Positions 52,004 to 63,319 of a stretch of 64,000 nucleotides of DNA are shown here, one piece after another (positions within the stretch are counted from its first letter, which is position 1; the number at the start of each line of letters is the position of its first letter). Source of the DNA: Schistosoma mansoni (Eukaryota; Platyhelminthes; Trematoda; Strigeidida; Schistosomatidae); the NCBI RefSeq assembly GCF_000237925.1, contig NC_031495.1, positions 8,099,852 through 8,163,851 on the forward strand. The letters run 5' to 3'. The notes under the pieces are model-generated. The model worked only from the letters and a program-made list of their open reading frames with translations. It was not told the DNA's origin and did no database searches. The position numbers and the translations under genes were made by a program.

Positions 52004-52651
52004 TATGATTATCATTAGTATTCATACTATTATAATATTTACAGTAATTTCTACTTAGTAACCACTTGAAGTAAATCATCGTAACATTGAATCATCATAT
52101 CTGAGAAGATAATTCAAGCTTTATTCCTATGACTTTGAAATTGTAATTCATCAATTCAGGGTGGTATAGATATCCGTGATTTTCTAAGCTCATCTGCCTC
52201 GTAATACTAAATATATCCAATATCTAATATTTTTCTGTTCATTTAGTGAGTGAATGACACATTAAAGGCATAACTTTCACTGAGGATCTCAATTTAAGCT
52301 CTAACTTTTATCTTATTTGCTTCTCTTCATCCAGTAAGTTGTCATGCGCTACAGTTTTGTGTTCATAGAAAACATATACAGATAGTTTTAGATGACTGAA
52401 ACGTAATCCTCAATAAGAATTATACTCTTATATACATCATTGAACAATTAAGTGAACGAAAATATCATAGGGTATTCTAGATATTGCCCTTTTTATTCAA
52501 TATTGAACAATGATGATTATCCTTACCCATTAATTCTACGTCTTATGTTGTTCAATGACGAGAATTCCCCTTTTAAATCAGTCGAATTCATCAAACTGTC
52601 TAAATAATTGGGGTTTTCTGTGGAGATTTTAAGTAATTTTTATATACATAT

Positions 52652-52713
52652 ATAGTTGAAATCATGAGTCAATTGAAGCTAGACCACCGTGGAAAACCTG
52701 GAAGCACTGGACG
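52652..52713 (-). mobile_element. Family B SINE, only the 3' cleavage product
   Basis: Minus orientation, GTTGAAATCATGAGTCAATT through AAACCTGGAAGCACTGGACG, then unrelated sequence. In element sense it begins at (CGTC)CAGTGC, within 4 bases of the predicted hammerhead cleavage site. The expected CGGCCG and the rest of the ribozyme are absent. Confidence 0.8.
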
Positions 52714-53387
52714 TCTAAATAAATGGCCAAAGTTTACCTTACATAAATTTTAAATTATGAAATTGTCGGATTAACATATATCTATATTTCATCTATTAAA
52801 ACAGCTAAAAAAAAGGTTCATTGGAATTAATTGTAAACATATTAAGCAAATATTTTAACTGTATACATAAGAGCGAGCCAAATATTATTATCGTAACAAA
52901 CATAGACAATCACGTGAATAAATAACACAATCATACTACAAATAGTATATCCATGAATAAAATGTATACGTATAAAGTACTTAAATGTGGAATCATATAG
53001 GTGTCTTATTCCATCAGTTAGACAAATACAACGAATTCACGTACTATGAAATTAAATAATGATAATCATAGATCAGCTGATTGTTTTAATAATATCAAAT
53101 GAAGAAGAATTCTATTTCTTTATTCTATTTTTCAAACGGTTATGGTATAATGCTATTATACTTACTTAATAGATCAAACACCTTGGATCCTATTGACTTA
53201 AAGATGGTATTATTCATTGAAGTGATTATTTTATTTGCTTTATATATATTATTGTGTTCATCAATAGTCTATAGAAAGTCAACAGGATTATTATAAGCTT
53301 ACAGAACCGAATATTATCTTTCTAGGTGAATGGAAAATACTAAAATCTCCACAAAACCCTTTCTGATTATAATCATTTGCTCACTAG

Positions 53388-53771
53388 TGACTGACTTCAA
53401 GATACATGTCCTGGAGTTCTAGTGAGAAGCAGTGACCAGTGGAGTTCAACCACGTCTGTTGTGAGATAACAACTCACTGAAGACATTGATGAATGGTTGC
53501 TCGATTTCGTGGATTGGTTGAGGTTAGACATTAACACCATTGGATGCCGACCAGCTCAGTGGTCTATCGGTTATGTGCTCTGGCGTGAGACTGGTAGATC
53601 CTAGGTTGGAATCTCGAAAGGCGGAATCGTGGATGTGCACTGCTGAAGAGTCCCATAATAGGACGAAACGGCCGTCAAGCAGTGCTTCCAGGTTTTCCAT
53701 GGTAGTCTAGCTTCAGTTGACTCATGATTTCAACTATGAAAATCCTGAAATCTCCACAAAACCCCTTCTGA
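53388..53771 (+). mobile_element. Family B hammerhead SINE, full length, young
   Basis: The best full copy. 5' head CTCACTAGTGACTGACTTCA and TTCTAGTGAGAAGCAGTGAC, then TTAGACATTAACACCATTGG, A-box region GCTCAGTGGTCTATCGG, B-box region AGGTTGGAATCTC, hammerhead at 53637-53685, tail CATGATTTCAACTATGAAAA and final ACAAAACCCCTTCTGAA. A tRNA-like head with an internal promoter, and no coding capacity, define it as a SINE. It depends on another element's reverse transcriptase, possibly the RTE-like LINE (inference). Confidence 0.88.
53637..53685 (+). ncRNA. Hammerhead ribozyme, variant with 3-base insertion
   Basis: GCACTG, CTGAAGA, stem II GTCC/GGAC, GAAA, CGGCCG, TC, then AAG inserted before CAGTGC. 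The insertion lets AGCAGTGC pair with GCACTGCT, which competes with the core's CT, so cleavage may be weakened. The same variant is present at 55744-55792 and 61761-61809. Confidence 0.75.
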
Positions 53772-53929
53772 ATGCAGATAAATTAACCTTTTATGTAACA
53801 GGTTTCAGAAGCATAACGTCGTTTCTAACGTTTTCTTTTTCATATATATACATGAACATGGAATTTCCCAGTCGCCATCTACCTCTGCAGGCCGTTCTGG
53901 CTGTTTTATAAGCATCTTGAAAGAACATT

Positions 53930-54070
53930 TCAGTTGTGCAAAACAATAGGTGGTATCAGCCTTTGTAGTCGTTGACCGTTAACCTGAGTTGTATGCGGGA
54001 AGTTTCAAACTGCCTGCTACAAAGGTACTAACGTATTTATTCTTTTTCTTCCCTAAATCTCGAATTCCAA
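53930..54070 (+). repeat. Dispersed repeat fragment
   Basis: GTAGTCGTTGACCGTTAACC and CTTCCCTAAATCTCGAATTC resemble the 16402-16732 repeat's second half. Borders unclear. Confidence 0.35.
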
Positions 54071-55656
54071 GGTTATTTTATATTTCTTGCTACTGGATTT
54101 CACTCCTACTTTCTGAATAATATTATTCGTGATTAGCTTTCACTGTCATTGTAAGCATTATTATTACTCCGATTCAAAGTTAGATTTGGTTAATTTCTCC
54201 TCACTTTGTTAATATAAAGAATAGCAAGTTGATCCAATTCATATTAATGTCATGCCTTCCTTCGTTTATTACTGAGCTGCTGACTGAATTAGTTAAAGTT
54301 ATATTTACCAAAAAAGTGATATACTTGCTTTGTAGCTTGATAGACATAGTTTAAAACTCACATATCATGATTGTATACAAACAAACAGTTTCTAGCTGAA
54401 AGTACTCATTAGTTTTTCAGAAATCTCCAGCCGAAAATACAACTTTCGGATGCATTGTACCTTGATATCACTGATTATACGGATGGAATAATTCCTTTCT
54501 ACTTCATTCGGGACTTATAATACCCTTCATATATTCGCTTTTTCAGTGAAAAAAGGCAATTGTATAATACTGGGATCTATCTGTCCATCAAAACTCCCTG
54601 GTTGGGGTCCTAGTGATGATACAGTCCACTGGCTTAAAACGTAATCAAATAGAGTATATAAAAAACGGTTTCTTGGATTTATTTTTAACTGAATCGTATG
54701 TATCATTCGATACTATTACTGTTCATTTATTTACTGTTTATATTAACCTCCTCTCTATAATTTCTTCACAAATTTTCACTTCAGTTCTATGGTTCATTGA
54801 TTTTCTTTTGTGCTCTATTCTACCAGTATTGATATGCTTAATTAAATGAATCACTATTATTGAAACTTTAAAACAGTTTTGTGTAAATCGTTTTACCCCT
54901 CAATTAGAGTTAATTAATTCATTCATTAAAATAGCAGCTTTCTTCTTTTCATATGAATAAAAATAAACATACACGAAATGATATAAATAGTTTTCTTTTT
55001 TTTTTAAATTTTCGACAAACCAAGGTAGATATTGGCACAAGTTTCACTGAATCAAATTCAAATTTATCAGAGTTAAAACGGTAATCTTTATAATCCATCT
55101 ATTTGATTGGAGACAGACATGTATTTTTTGGGTCCAAGTTACAAAGTTAATTAAGAATTACATTAAATTGGAAGTTTTTATATGTATTAAAAGTTTTACA
55201 CAGAAATGAGCCTAACACTACCATCACTTCATTATGCTACTACACTATTGATCAATTAGTTTACCGAGGAATAATAGTAACCTTTTGGTTAATGTCTATA
55301 AGTTCAAGTTTAACAAGATTATATTCATATGTCTCCATTAGAATATTGGCTTTTCTTCATGCTTTAAAACATATATCCATACAAAAAAGGGATGATTAAA
55401 CGTAGATATTGACATACATAGTCAATCATTAATAGGTTTAGTAAGTCTTATCACCACCTTCATTGAGAAACAGGATTTATTCAAGGCAGTTTACACTACA
55501 TATTGATTTATGTTGGGGAATCAATGCAAACCAAAAAAAGTGAACAAGCATTTTGTGTTAGATTAGAACTCTTTAAGATCATATACTTTAACAGGCCACT
55601 CCAATTGTGATATCAGTTTATAGTGATGAACAGTTTATCCCCAATATATTCTTAAA

Positions 55657-55914
55657 GTCAGAAGGGGTTTTGTGGAGATTTCAGGATTTTCATAGTTGAA
55701 ATCATGAGTCAATTGAAGCTAGACTACCATGGAAAACCTGGAAGCACTGCTTGACGGCCGTTTCGTCCTATTATGGGACTCTTCAGCAGTGCGCATCCAC
55801 GATTCCGCCTTTCGAGATTCCAACCCAGGATCTACCAGTCTCACGCCAGAGCACATAACCGATAGACCACTGAGCTGGTCGGCATCCAATGGTGTTAATG
55901 TCTAACTTCAACGA
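55657..55914 (-). mobile_element. Family B hammerhead SINE, young, 5' shortened
   Basis: Minus orientation from tail (CAGAAGGGGTTTTGTGGAGA) through hammerhead 55744-55792 (AAG-insertion variant), B-box and A-box regions (rc ACCAGCTCAGTGGTC) to TGTCTAACTTCAACGAAG. Nearly identical to 53388-53771, so the two are close relatives. It lacks the 5' head. Confidence 0.88.
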
Positions 55915-57484
55915 AGTGTTTCCACATACACACACAATAATACACACAAAAGAGCACTATGCAATTTATGAAATAATCACTTTATCGATCATGTCTACTA
56001 CGTAAGGTTCCATGGATGTTCTAACTAATTTGATTTTATTTCGGCATTTATCAAAACTAATTTGTCAATTATATCTAAATAAATGAAATTCTAATAAATT
56101 TATTACAATTGAACCTGTGATCATTAATTGTTTAATTTGATAAATCATGCTAAATCGATTCCTTTCATCTTCTGAATATGATACAAGGAAATTGTCTATG
56201 GTAACCTACTCCATTTGATAAACTTTTCCAATATACATATATATACTTCGTAAAGTACAATGTTATATCTATAAGCGCATTTGTTAGTAGTATGTATGTG
56301 TGTATTCATGTGTGCACTATATATATGTGTACACAAAAAATATGTGTACATATTTGGATAATGTAAGGTGTTTATAACGTAAAACACCTATTTACAGCAT
56401 TCATTATAATCTCAGTAGGAGAGGTCTATTGTTTATTTGTGTTTTTCTTTTTTTGAGCCATTTTAAAATTAATTCAATCAAATTATTTTGTAATAATGAT
56501 GATTTTTCTTAAAGGGTCTGTGACATTCAGTTATGAATGACAAAACGTGTTTTACTATTCATTCACAAAATCTGATCAGTTTTTTTGTTTTTAGAACATA
56601 TTGTGTCATCTAAGTAAAATATAATAAGCAGAGTTTAATGGAAGTATTATTAATCAGTAGTATTATAAATAGTAGTAGTCATAGTAGTTATAGAGATCGT
56701 CATTATCATCTTTTAAGTATTACTTATGGACATACATGAATGAACTCCAGAAATAATCGAGAAATTAAGTACCTGAGAAAAAAATGACAATGTAAAATAA
56801 AACATTTTTCATCAGTTTTACATAAAACATATTTACTATGATACAATAAAGAACATGATTACTGGTATTGATTTCTGGTTGTTACTATTAATATTGACGC
56901 TGTTGTTAGTTTATTGTCATGGTGATGTGAAGTATTATTATTATCAAACATTTTACTGGTTTTTTTTGTAACTGATTTAGTAACTTGTTTAAACAAGATT
57001 TCATTGAATAGAGAAAGAATAACTTTCTCAGGCCGGGATATTCATTGAGGTCAAGTATAATCAATCAGTAGTATGTATGAGGACAACATGTATTTACTAC
57101 AGTATATACAATGAATTGTGAAATAAATCAACTTTGTTAACATTATCATTTGGCTAGTTTCATTACGATTAAAACTCTCACACTATTCATTACTATTATC
57201 ATTATTATTAGATGTAACTATGTGGTCTTCATCCTATGAAAGATTCGTCAAGTATATAGTTTTTACACTTAAGATTACAATGTTCATTTTCTATACAACT
57301 AATGTTAAATATCTATAGTTGTTACACAATTATTGATTTATTGAATATAAGCGATCAGTATTTACTAAGTTATGGATCGATAATAACAATGAAAATAATA
57401 AGAGTAGTAATAATGCTTCGTTAACTGAATACTACATGTTTATGACAATATGGAATCCTCAGCATGAAATATTTCAACAGTGTT

Positions 57485-57488
<4 letters not shown>

Positions 57489-57516
<28 letters not shown>
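57489..57516. repeat. (AT)n microsatellite
   Basis: About 14 AT units, directly beside the tail end of the family B SINE at 57517. Confidence 0.95.
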
Positions 57517-57519
<3 letters not shown>

Positions 57520-57773
57520 CTGTTGAAAGCGTGAGTAAATTGAAGCTAGACCACTGTGGAAAACCTGGAAGCACTGGACGGCCGTTTCGTCCTATTATGG
57601 GACTCCTCAGCAGTGCGCATCCACGATCCCGCACTCGCGAGATTCAAACCCAGGATCTACCAGTCTCGCGCCAGAGCACTCAACCTATAGACCACTGAGC
57701 CGGGATCCGATGGTGTTCATGTCTAAATCCAACCAAGTTGAGCGACCGTTCACCAATTGTCTTCAGTGAATTG
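57517..57773 (-). mobile_element. Family B hammerhead SINE between two (AT)n runs
   Basis: Minus orientation: TGTTGAAAGCGTGAGTAAAT tail, complete hammerhead 57571-57616, B-box (rc GGGTTTGAATCTCG), A-box (rc CGGCTCAGTGGTCTATAGG), then CATGTCTAAATCCAACCAAG and CAATTGTCTTCAGTGAATTG. Both ends abut (AT)n, consistent with insertion into, or expansion of, an AT target. Confidence 0.88.
57571..57616 (-). ncRNA. Hammerhead ribozyme, canonical family B form
   Basis: Minus strand: GCACTG, CTGAGGA, GTCC CATAATA GGAC, GAAA, CGGCCG, TC, CAGTGC. Six-pair stem I, four-pair stem II, very short stem III, cleavage expected after GTC. All core bases present. Confidence 0.88.
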
Positions 57774-57798
57774 ATATATATATATATATATATATATA
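57774..57798. repeat. (AT)n microsatellite
   Basis: About 12 AT units at the 5' end of the SINE at 57517-57773. Confidence 0.95.
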
Positions 57799-58267
57799 AT
57801 ATCAAGATAGAATATTTGAGTAAACAATTACTTCCGATCACTTCCTCTTCAAACTCTACTGTTATCAATCCTTAATGATTGTATAGTATTAAATAAAATA
57901 TTCAAGTATTTCTGTATTAGCTAACAGTGGAATCTAAGACTCATGTTTCATCTTATTTGATATTTGTCAACCGGTTTTATCTCTTCTCTAGTGTTGATGT
58001 TTACACTGTGACTGAACAATTGAAGTCCTTAATATCTACAGTAGGAAGATTCTAACCCTTACAAATGAAAAACACCAATATAAATTCTGGTTGAAGTAAT
58101 AAATAAATAGCACTATATCAGAGTAAATAAAATTTAAAAGAAAAAACAGTAAACCAAATATAGCTTCAACTGTGTAGATTTTGAATAGGTTACTCAATAT
58201 GACATTCTGCTCAAATAGTATACGTGATAAATACGATACTGTAAAGCTTTTGTACTTTCATTAGTAT

Positions 58268-58640
58268 AGAGCTGTGGAGATTTTCGAATTTTATTAAGAT
58301 CACGAACCTATCTAAGTTAGACCATAATTAGAAATCTGGAAGCCTAAACATCTGTTTCGTCCTATTATGGGACTTCTCAACAATGAGTATCCACGACCCC
58401 ATGTCCGTGAATCGAAACGAGGAACTTCGACCTCACTCGAACGCCTAATCTCTAAACTAATGAGCCAAGATCCTATGGTTTGTAAATCTAAATTCAACCA
58501 ATCCATAATATTGCTCGACCATGTACCATAGTCTTCCCTGGGTACCTTCCTAATGCCTGATACAGAGTGAACTCCACTGACCACAGCTTTTCACCAGCAC
58601 TCCTGAAATAGGGTTGTAGAGATTGTTAAATTCTATCGTA
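58268..58640 (-). mobile_element. Family B hammerhead SINE, full length, diverged
   Basis: Minus orientation from GCTGTGGAGATTTTCGAATT through a hammerhead relic (TTTCGTCCTATTATGGGACT, core partly kept but stem I lost), B- and A-box regions, and the 5' head (GAACTCCACTGACCACAGCT, then CAGCACTCCTGAAATAGGG). Confidence 0.75.
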
Positions 58641-59707
58641 CTTTTTAATGTATACTTTAATTCTAATTTACCTGTGTCGCGTTACGTTGGAAGATGCACC
58701 AGAGGAAAGATATGAATAAAGTGGACGGTTTTTACCTGATAGAATAACATATCTTGGCTGTTTGAATGATTTTAAACGTCTATCCACAACTATATCGATA
58801 ATAACATCAAGAGGTTCACCGTTCCCTATCTACCTTAAATACTTCATGCAACACAGTGAAATCTTACGGAAAAACTCAAAGACAATATTAGCCGGGAAGA
58901 ATGTAGGTTAATAGGTAATATACGGGAGTTTACAAGTAAAAGTAAGTGTTGGGTAATGCCGAAAATACGTATCTTCTTGATGTGGTAAATTATACGAAAA
59001 ACCCATCGTGGTAAAATCAAGAAAGGCTAAAAGGTATGACTAACACCAACATTACACTTGAAATGATTTTATCATGAAGTCTTTGATAAAACAAAAGTCA
59101 GGTGACTCAACCAAAATGGTTACGTTATTTTCATGTTTTAGGCTGAAGTAAATTGTTTAGTACGTAAAAGAATTGGGTGTAAAACCCATGAAAATAGAAT
59201 TTTGTTAAATATGCCTCAAGAACTGATTCATTTCAAAGCAATTATAAGTGGGAGAAACTGATATACATAGAATAGAATCATCCTGATATCTAACATAAGT
59301 GCTTTTAGTAGAAAATAAAAGATCGTTCAAAAAAGGAGAAAAAGAAAGATTTGAAGTACAGTTTTTTGTTGTACATCAGCTTAAGTTAGTAAAAAAGTAA
59401 ATTAATTTCCTTCAAGTACAGTATCCTCTTATCTTATAGAGAAGTAAAAAAAACAGTCAGTTGGTTATCCACCTCCCAGTCTTAATGTTGACAAAATTGC
59501 TGAATAACAGTGGTCACGCAAAACAATAAAAAGGACAAAAATATAGTTCAGAAATGAGTAGAATTTTTTTCCAAAAAATTGGTGTAGTGGACATTTCTGA
59601 GTGTTCTTCACTTGATTTTACTGTCAAATATATCAGGAAAACTCCCACAGTGGTTATGGATATCAAAGTGGAGAAATTAAAAACTTTTGAATATTTAAAT
59701 TCATTTG

Positions 59708-60099
59708 GTATTGCTTGTTTGAATCTTCCCACTGATGTTTAGGGCTGCAATTGATCAGTCTCTCATTGGCATATGTGCATACTGTGCGTATTGCCTCGAT
59801 ATAGGCTTAATTCACAAGTATTATAAGCAAAGAAGGATAGTGGCTAGCAGTGGAATTCAGGACACGCGTTTCGTCCTATTTGGGACTCTTCAGCCTTCAC
59901 CTCATCGCACAAGCAAGTGGCTATCAAGACTCAGTTGCTAAGTGGATAACGCGATGGCGTTTGAAGCGAACGGTACTAGGTTCGAATCTCAGACTGAACA
60001 CTAACTCTGAGATGCAGGTACATTCAGCTGACGAGTTCCAAATAAGACGAAACGTGCGTCATAGATTCTACTGCTAGACACTACCCATCTTTGCTTATA
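59708..60099. mobile_element. Sm-alpha-like hammerhead SINE fold-back
   Basis: The left arm is minus-oriented (CTTGTTTGAATCTTCCCACT to GGACTCTTCAGCC) and includes a hammerhead. The right arm is plus-oriented from TTCACCTCATCGCACAAGCA with the A-box region, B box GGTTCGAATCTC and a second hammerhead (CTGACGAGTTCCAAATAAGA, then CGAAACGTGCGTC). The join falls at the 5' edge of the left hammerhead core. It ends CTACCCATCTTTGCTTAT. Confidence 0.85.
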
Positions 60100-60790
60100 A
60101 ATTTTGGATATTTGTTCATTTATTTGTTTACAGATTAACAAATAACAATAAATGCGTTATCTGAGTCGTAGTAAATATGAAAAAAACAGTTAGGAATTCT
60201 ATTTTCTGACTTGTTGAATCAGTAAGTCATGAAATGACTTGGCGTAAACGTTTATCTATTCGAATTGCCACGCTTCACATTAATATGTCAAGGAAAATTC
60301 TACTCACTATGCGATTTGATTTCGTGTTGTTCATGATTAACGTTAGAGAACTTACTGCTGAATTATTCAGTTTCAACCAGTCCGTTAGAGATTTTGTTAA
60401 TAAATTTGTTAGTGGGTAGTGATCTTTAATCTAGGCAAAAATGTAGTGACTGTAGAATACAATTTATTCACAATTATAAATTCAGAATATGATATTAAAA
60501 TACACTACATTCGGTGCTGTTATTTTATTAATGTGGATCTCTAATTAACGCTAAAGGATAAAATAATAACACCCTCACCGAAGTCTAGTTCTAAGTGATT
60601 TATAAGTAGTTTATGAAAAATCTACGACTTAAAAGATCAAAAACATGAATGTAATTCATCAAGTCTGTGTGACATGCACAAAACTGACCTCAGTGAGTCA
60701 ATTACAGTCATTAACTATTTTTCAACTTTGGATAAAATCTCATTTTTCAATCTCACCTGTTCATTTCGAACTATATCTAACACTCACTTA

Positions 60791-61193
60791 GTATTGTTTG
60801 TTTGAATCTCCCCATTGATGTTTAGGACTGCAACTGGTCAGTCTCTTATTGGCTTATTGCCTTAATTTACAAGCATTATAAGCAAAGATGGATAGCGGCT
60901 AGCAGTGGAATCCAGGACGCGCGTTTCGTCCTATTTGGGGTTGACCAGTTACAGTCCTAAGCATCAATGGAAAAATTCAAACAAACAATACAAAGTGAAT
61001 TTAAACTTCACCCCCTTGCACAAGCAGGTGGCTATCAGGACTCAGTAGCTAAGTGGATAACGCGATGGCGTTTGGAGCGAACAGTACTGAGTTCGAGTCC
61101 CAGGGATGCAGGTACATCCAGCTGACGAGTTCCAAATAGGACGAAACGCGCGTCCTGGATTCCACTGCTAGCCACTATCCATCTTTGCTTATA
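60791..61193. mobile_element. Sm-alpha-like hammerhead SINE fold-back
   Basis: Left minus-oriented arm (TATTGTTTGTTTGAATCTCC to GCGCGTTTCGTCCTATTTGG) breaks inside ribozyme stem II. The right plus-oriented part starts in the unit tail (TTGACCAGTTACAGTCCTAA), then a full tRNA-like unit with A-box TAGCTAAGTGG, B-box region AGTTCGAGTCCC and hammerhead 61118-61158, ending ACTATCCATCTTTGCTTAT. A deletion lies between B box and ribozyme. Confidence 0.87.
61118..61158 (+). ncRNA. Hammerhead ribozyme, Sm-alpha type
   Basis: Stem I CCAG/CTGG, core CTGACGA, stem II GTTC/GGAC (one wobble) closing CAAATA, GAAA, self-complementary CGCGCG, TC, cleavage after GTC. All core bases present. Confidence 0.85.
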
Positions 61194-61549
61194 TCTAACA
61201 CTGTTTGAATTTCCATTACAGTTTCAATCAATAACTCATCTTTATTTATTCACATCTTCCAAATTTCCTCTCTCTGGATATGTTTACTTAAAATTTGAAT
61301 CATTACATTTTCATTCTAGATCCTTTGTTGACAATGTCTAAACTAATTGAATGGTAAACTGAATGAAATGACCTATGTAGTAGAAAATTTACATTGCATA
61401 AAAATTGTTATCTTGGTAATAAAAAAAATTAATCTCACCAATCAAACAAACTCACTTTATTCACATTAGTTTAATTTATTTATCTTGGCTTAAAGTTCTA
61501 TTTTTATTCGATCAATTTAAAAATGGAACATTATAACAATTTAATAAAC

Positions 61550-61575
61550 TAATAATAATAATAATAATAATAATA
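61550..61575. repeat. (AAT)n microsatellite
   Basis: About eight AAT units. Confidence 0.95.
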
Positions 61576-61670
61576 TAATCCTTGCCAAAAAGTTTTTTTG
61601 GTGCTGATAAAAATGACTTGTACCAAATGAGTATTGATTGATGGATAAAATTTAGGTCAATAAATTCTTT

Positions 61671-61890
61671 ATCAGAAGGGGGTTTTGTGGAGATTTTAGT
61701 AATTTTATGTAGTTGAGATCATAAGTCAATTGAAACTAGACCACCATGGAAAACCTGGAAGCACTGCTTGACGGCCGTTTCGTCCTATTATGGGACTCCT
61801 CAGTAGTGTGTATCCACGATCCCGCCATCCAGTGCTCTCAGGTTTTCCCATGGTTGTCTAGCTTCAATTGACTCATGATCTCAACTATAT
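61671..61890. mobile_element. Family B hammerhead SINE fold-back joined at the cleavage site
   Basis: Minus-oriented copy (CAGAAGGGGGTTTTGTGGAG, hammerhead 61761-61809, AAG-insertion variant) is joined at about 61827 to a plus-oriented piece starting ATCCAGTGCTCTCAGG and ending AATTGACTCATGATCTCAAC. The plus piece starts within about 3 bases of the predicted cleavage position (GTC^CAGTGC), so it equals the 3' cleavage product. Confidence 0.87.
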
Positions 61891-62122
61891 ACAATAAATT
61901 CATTGTTAACATTTTCTGATAAGTCTGAAATGAATTAAATTTCATGGGTAAAACGTAATGTCTATATAGGGTTTCCTTTTGATATATTACTTATTATAAA
62001 TATTATTTGTTATGATTGATAAAAAATTCTATAAACATTAACTTGATAACTTGAATTTATATCAATCATCTACTTATTGTTAATTAAGAATGACTTAAAT
62101 AGATTCAAATCATCAGTATAAG

Positions 62123-62236
62123 GTTGTGAAAATTGTTAGATTTCATTGAAATAATGAATCGGTCTAAGTTAGACAACTATTGAAAACTTGAAAGCATTGA
62201 ACTCTTATTTCTTCCTTGTATGGGGATCTTCAATAG
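62123..62236 (-). mobile_element. Family B SINE, diverged, 5' shortened
   Basis: GGTTGTGAAAATTGTTAGAT, GAATCGGTCTAAGTTAGACA and AAAACTTGAAAGCATTGAAC are the tail in minus orientation. The hammerhead relic ends in an (AT)n run at 62237-62260. Confidence 0.65.
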
Positions 62237-62260
62237 TATATATATATATATATATATATA
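62237..62260. repeat. (AT)n microsatellite
   Basis: About 12 TA units abutting a family B SINE relic, as at 57489 and 57774. Confidence 0.95.
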
Positions 62261-62547
62261 CATATTAATTGTGAGCAGTGATTTCCTAGTATTGGAGAGA
62301 GAGTTCATATTGTAACTTACTAGCTACATTTTCAGATGTTATCTTGGGTAACCCTGATGAAACTGAAGGTCATTTCCTGTTAACTGTCTACACTAATACT
62401 ATGACCAGTTAATTTAGGTCTTGGTTAATTCTAGACACATTATAAACAATTCAACTATCGAAAATAACCCAATAAATATGTTTAAGTGATAGCAATGACT
62501 CAGTTTTCAATATTCTATAAACCAAAATTAAGAAAAACATTTAATCA

Positions 62548-62745
62548 GAAGGGGTTTTGTGGAGATTTCAATATTTTTCATAGTTGAAATCATGAGTCAA
62601 TTGAAGCTAGACTACCATGGAAAACCTGGAAGCACTGGACAGCCGTTTCGTCCTATTATGGGACTCCTCAGTAGTGTGTATCCACGACCCCGCCTCACGA
62701 GATTCCAACCCAGGATCTACCAGTCTCGCATCAGATCACTTAACA
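62548..62745 (-). mobile_element. Family B hammerhead SINE, young, 5' shortened
   Basis: Minus orientation: CAGAAGGGGTTTTGTGGAGA tail, hammerhead 62632-62677 (CTGAGGA, GTCC/GGAC, GAAA, CGGCTG, TC, CAGTGC; stem I has one mismatch next to the core), B-box region (rc GGTTGGAATCTC), then ends before the A box. Confidence 0.85.
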
Positions 62746-63319
62746 TTTAATGTTTATTTTATGGAATTTTGTCAATAGAATTACTAATCAAATATCACAT
62801 TCCATAATTGAGAGATTTAAGCTTCATTTACAATCTACTAACTTGTCACATTAAAACTTGGCTTGTATCTAATGCGTTGAGTACTTTATATTTATTCGCC
62901 GTACTTTTTAATTTTGAGCGTTCAGTTACATTGTTAGTCATTTGACCGACGACACACTGTGAAAATTAAATACACACACATTTAAAATATACTTACTTTC
63001 ATAATGGAAATAGTTTAATAAATGATGTCACATAGTTGTCAGGTTGTTTTTGCAAACTCATTAATAGGTCAGTGCTATAAACATATTTAGGATCCAATAT
63101 CCTTGTAATATTGAGTGGTAGTTGAGATACAAGACCGACCAAACTAGGAACAAGTACTGTTTATTGATTTACGTCGATAGCACACTGACTAACAGGAAAA
63201 AGGCATTCTGTGTTCTTATATTTAAACTGTCATTTTTACGAATTATGAAATAAACAGACTTCCCGATTATTCCAAAAGTTCCTAAGCTCTCTCATAAAGT
63301 ATCCTCTACAGAGTTATCC

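Noticed and set aside
54613-54849. Hydrophobic 78-codon frame as a membrane exon of the 45203 gene
   Set aside because: AT-rich DNA readily gives such frames. There is no acceptor or donor at its ends, and it is unlike the preceding exon.
57517-62745. CRISPR-like array, because similar blocks recur
   Set aside because: Copies are irregularly spaced, in both orientations and of different ages. They are dispersed SINEs in a eukaryotic genome.
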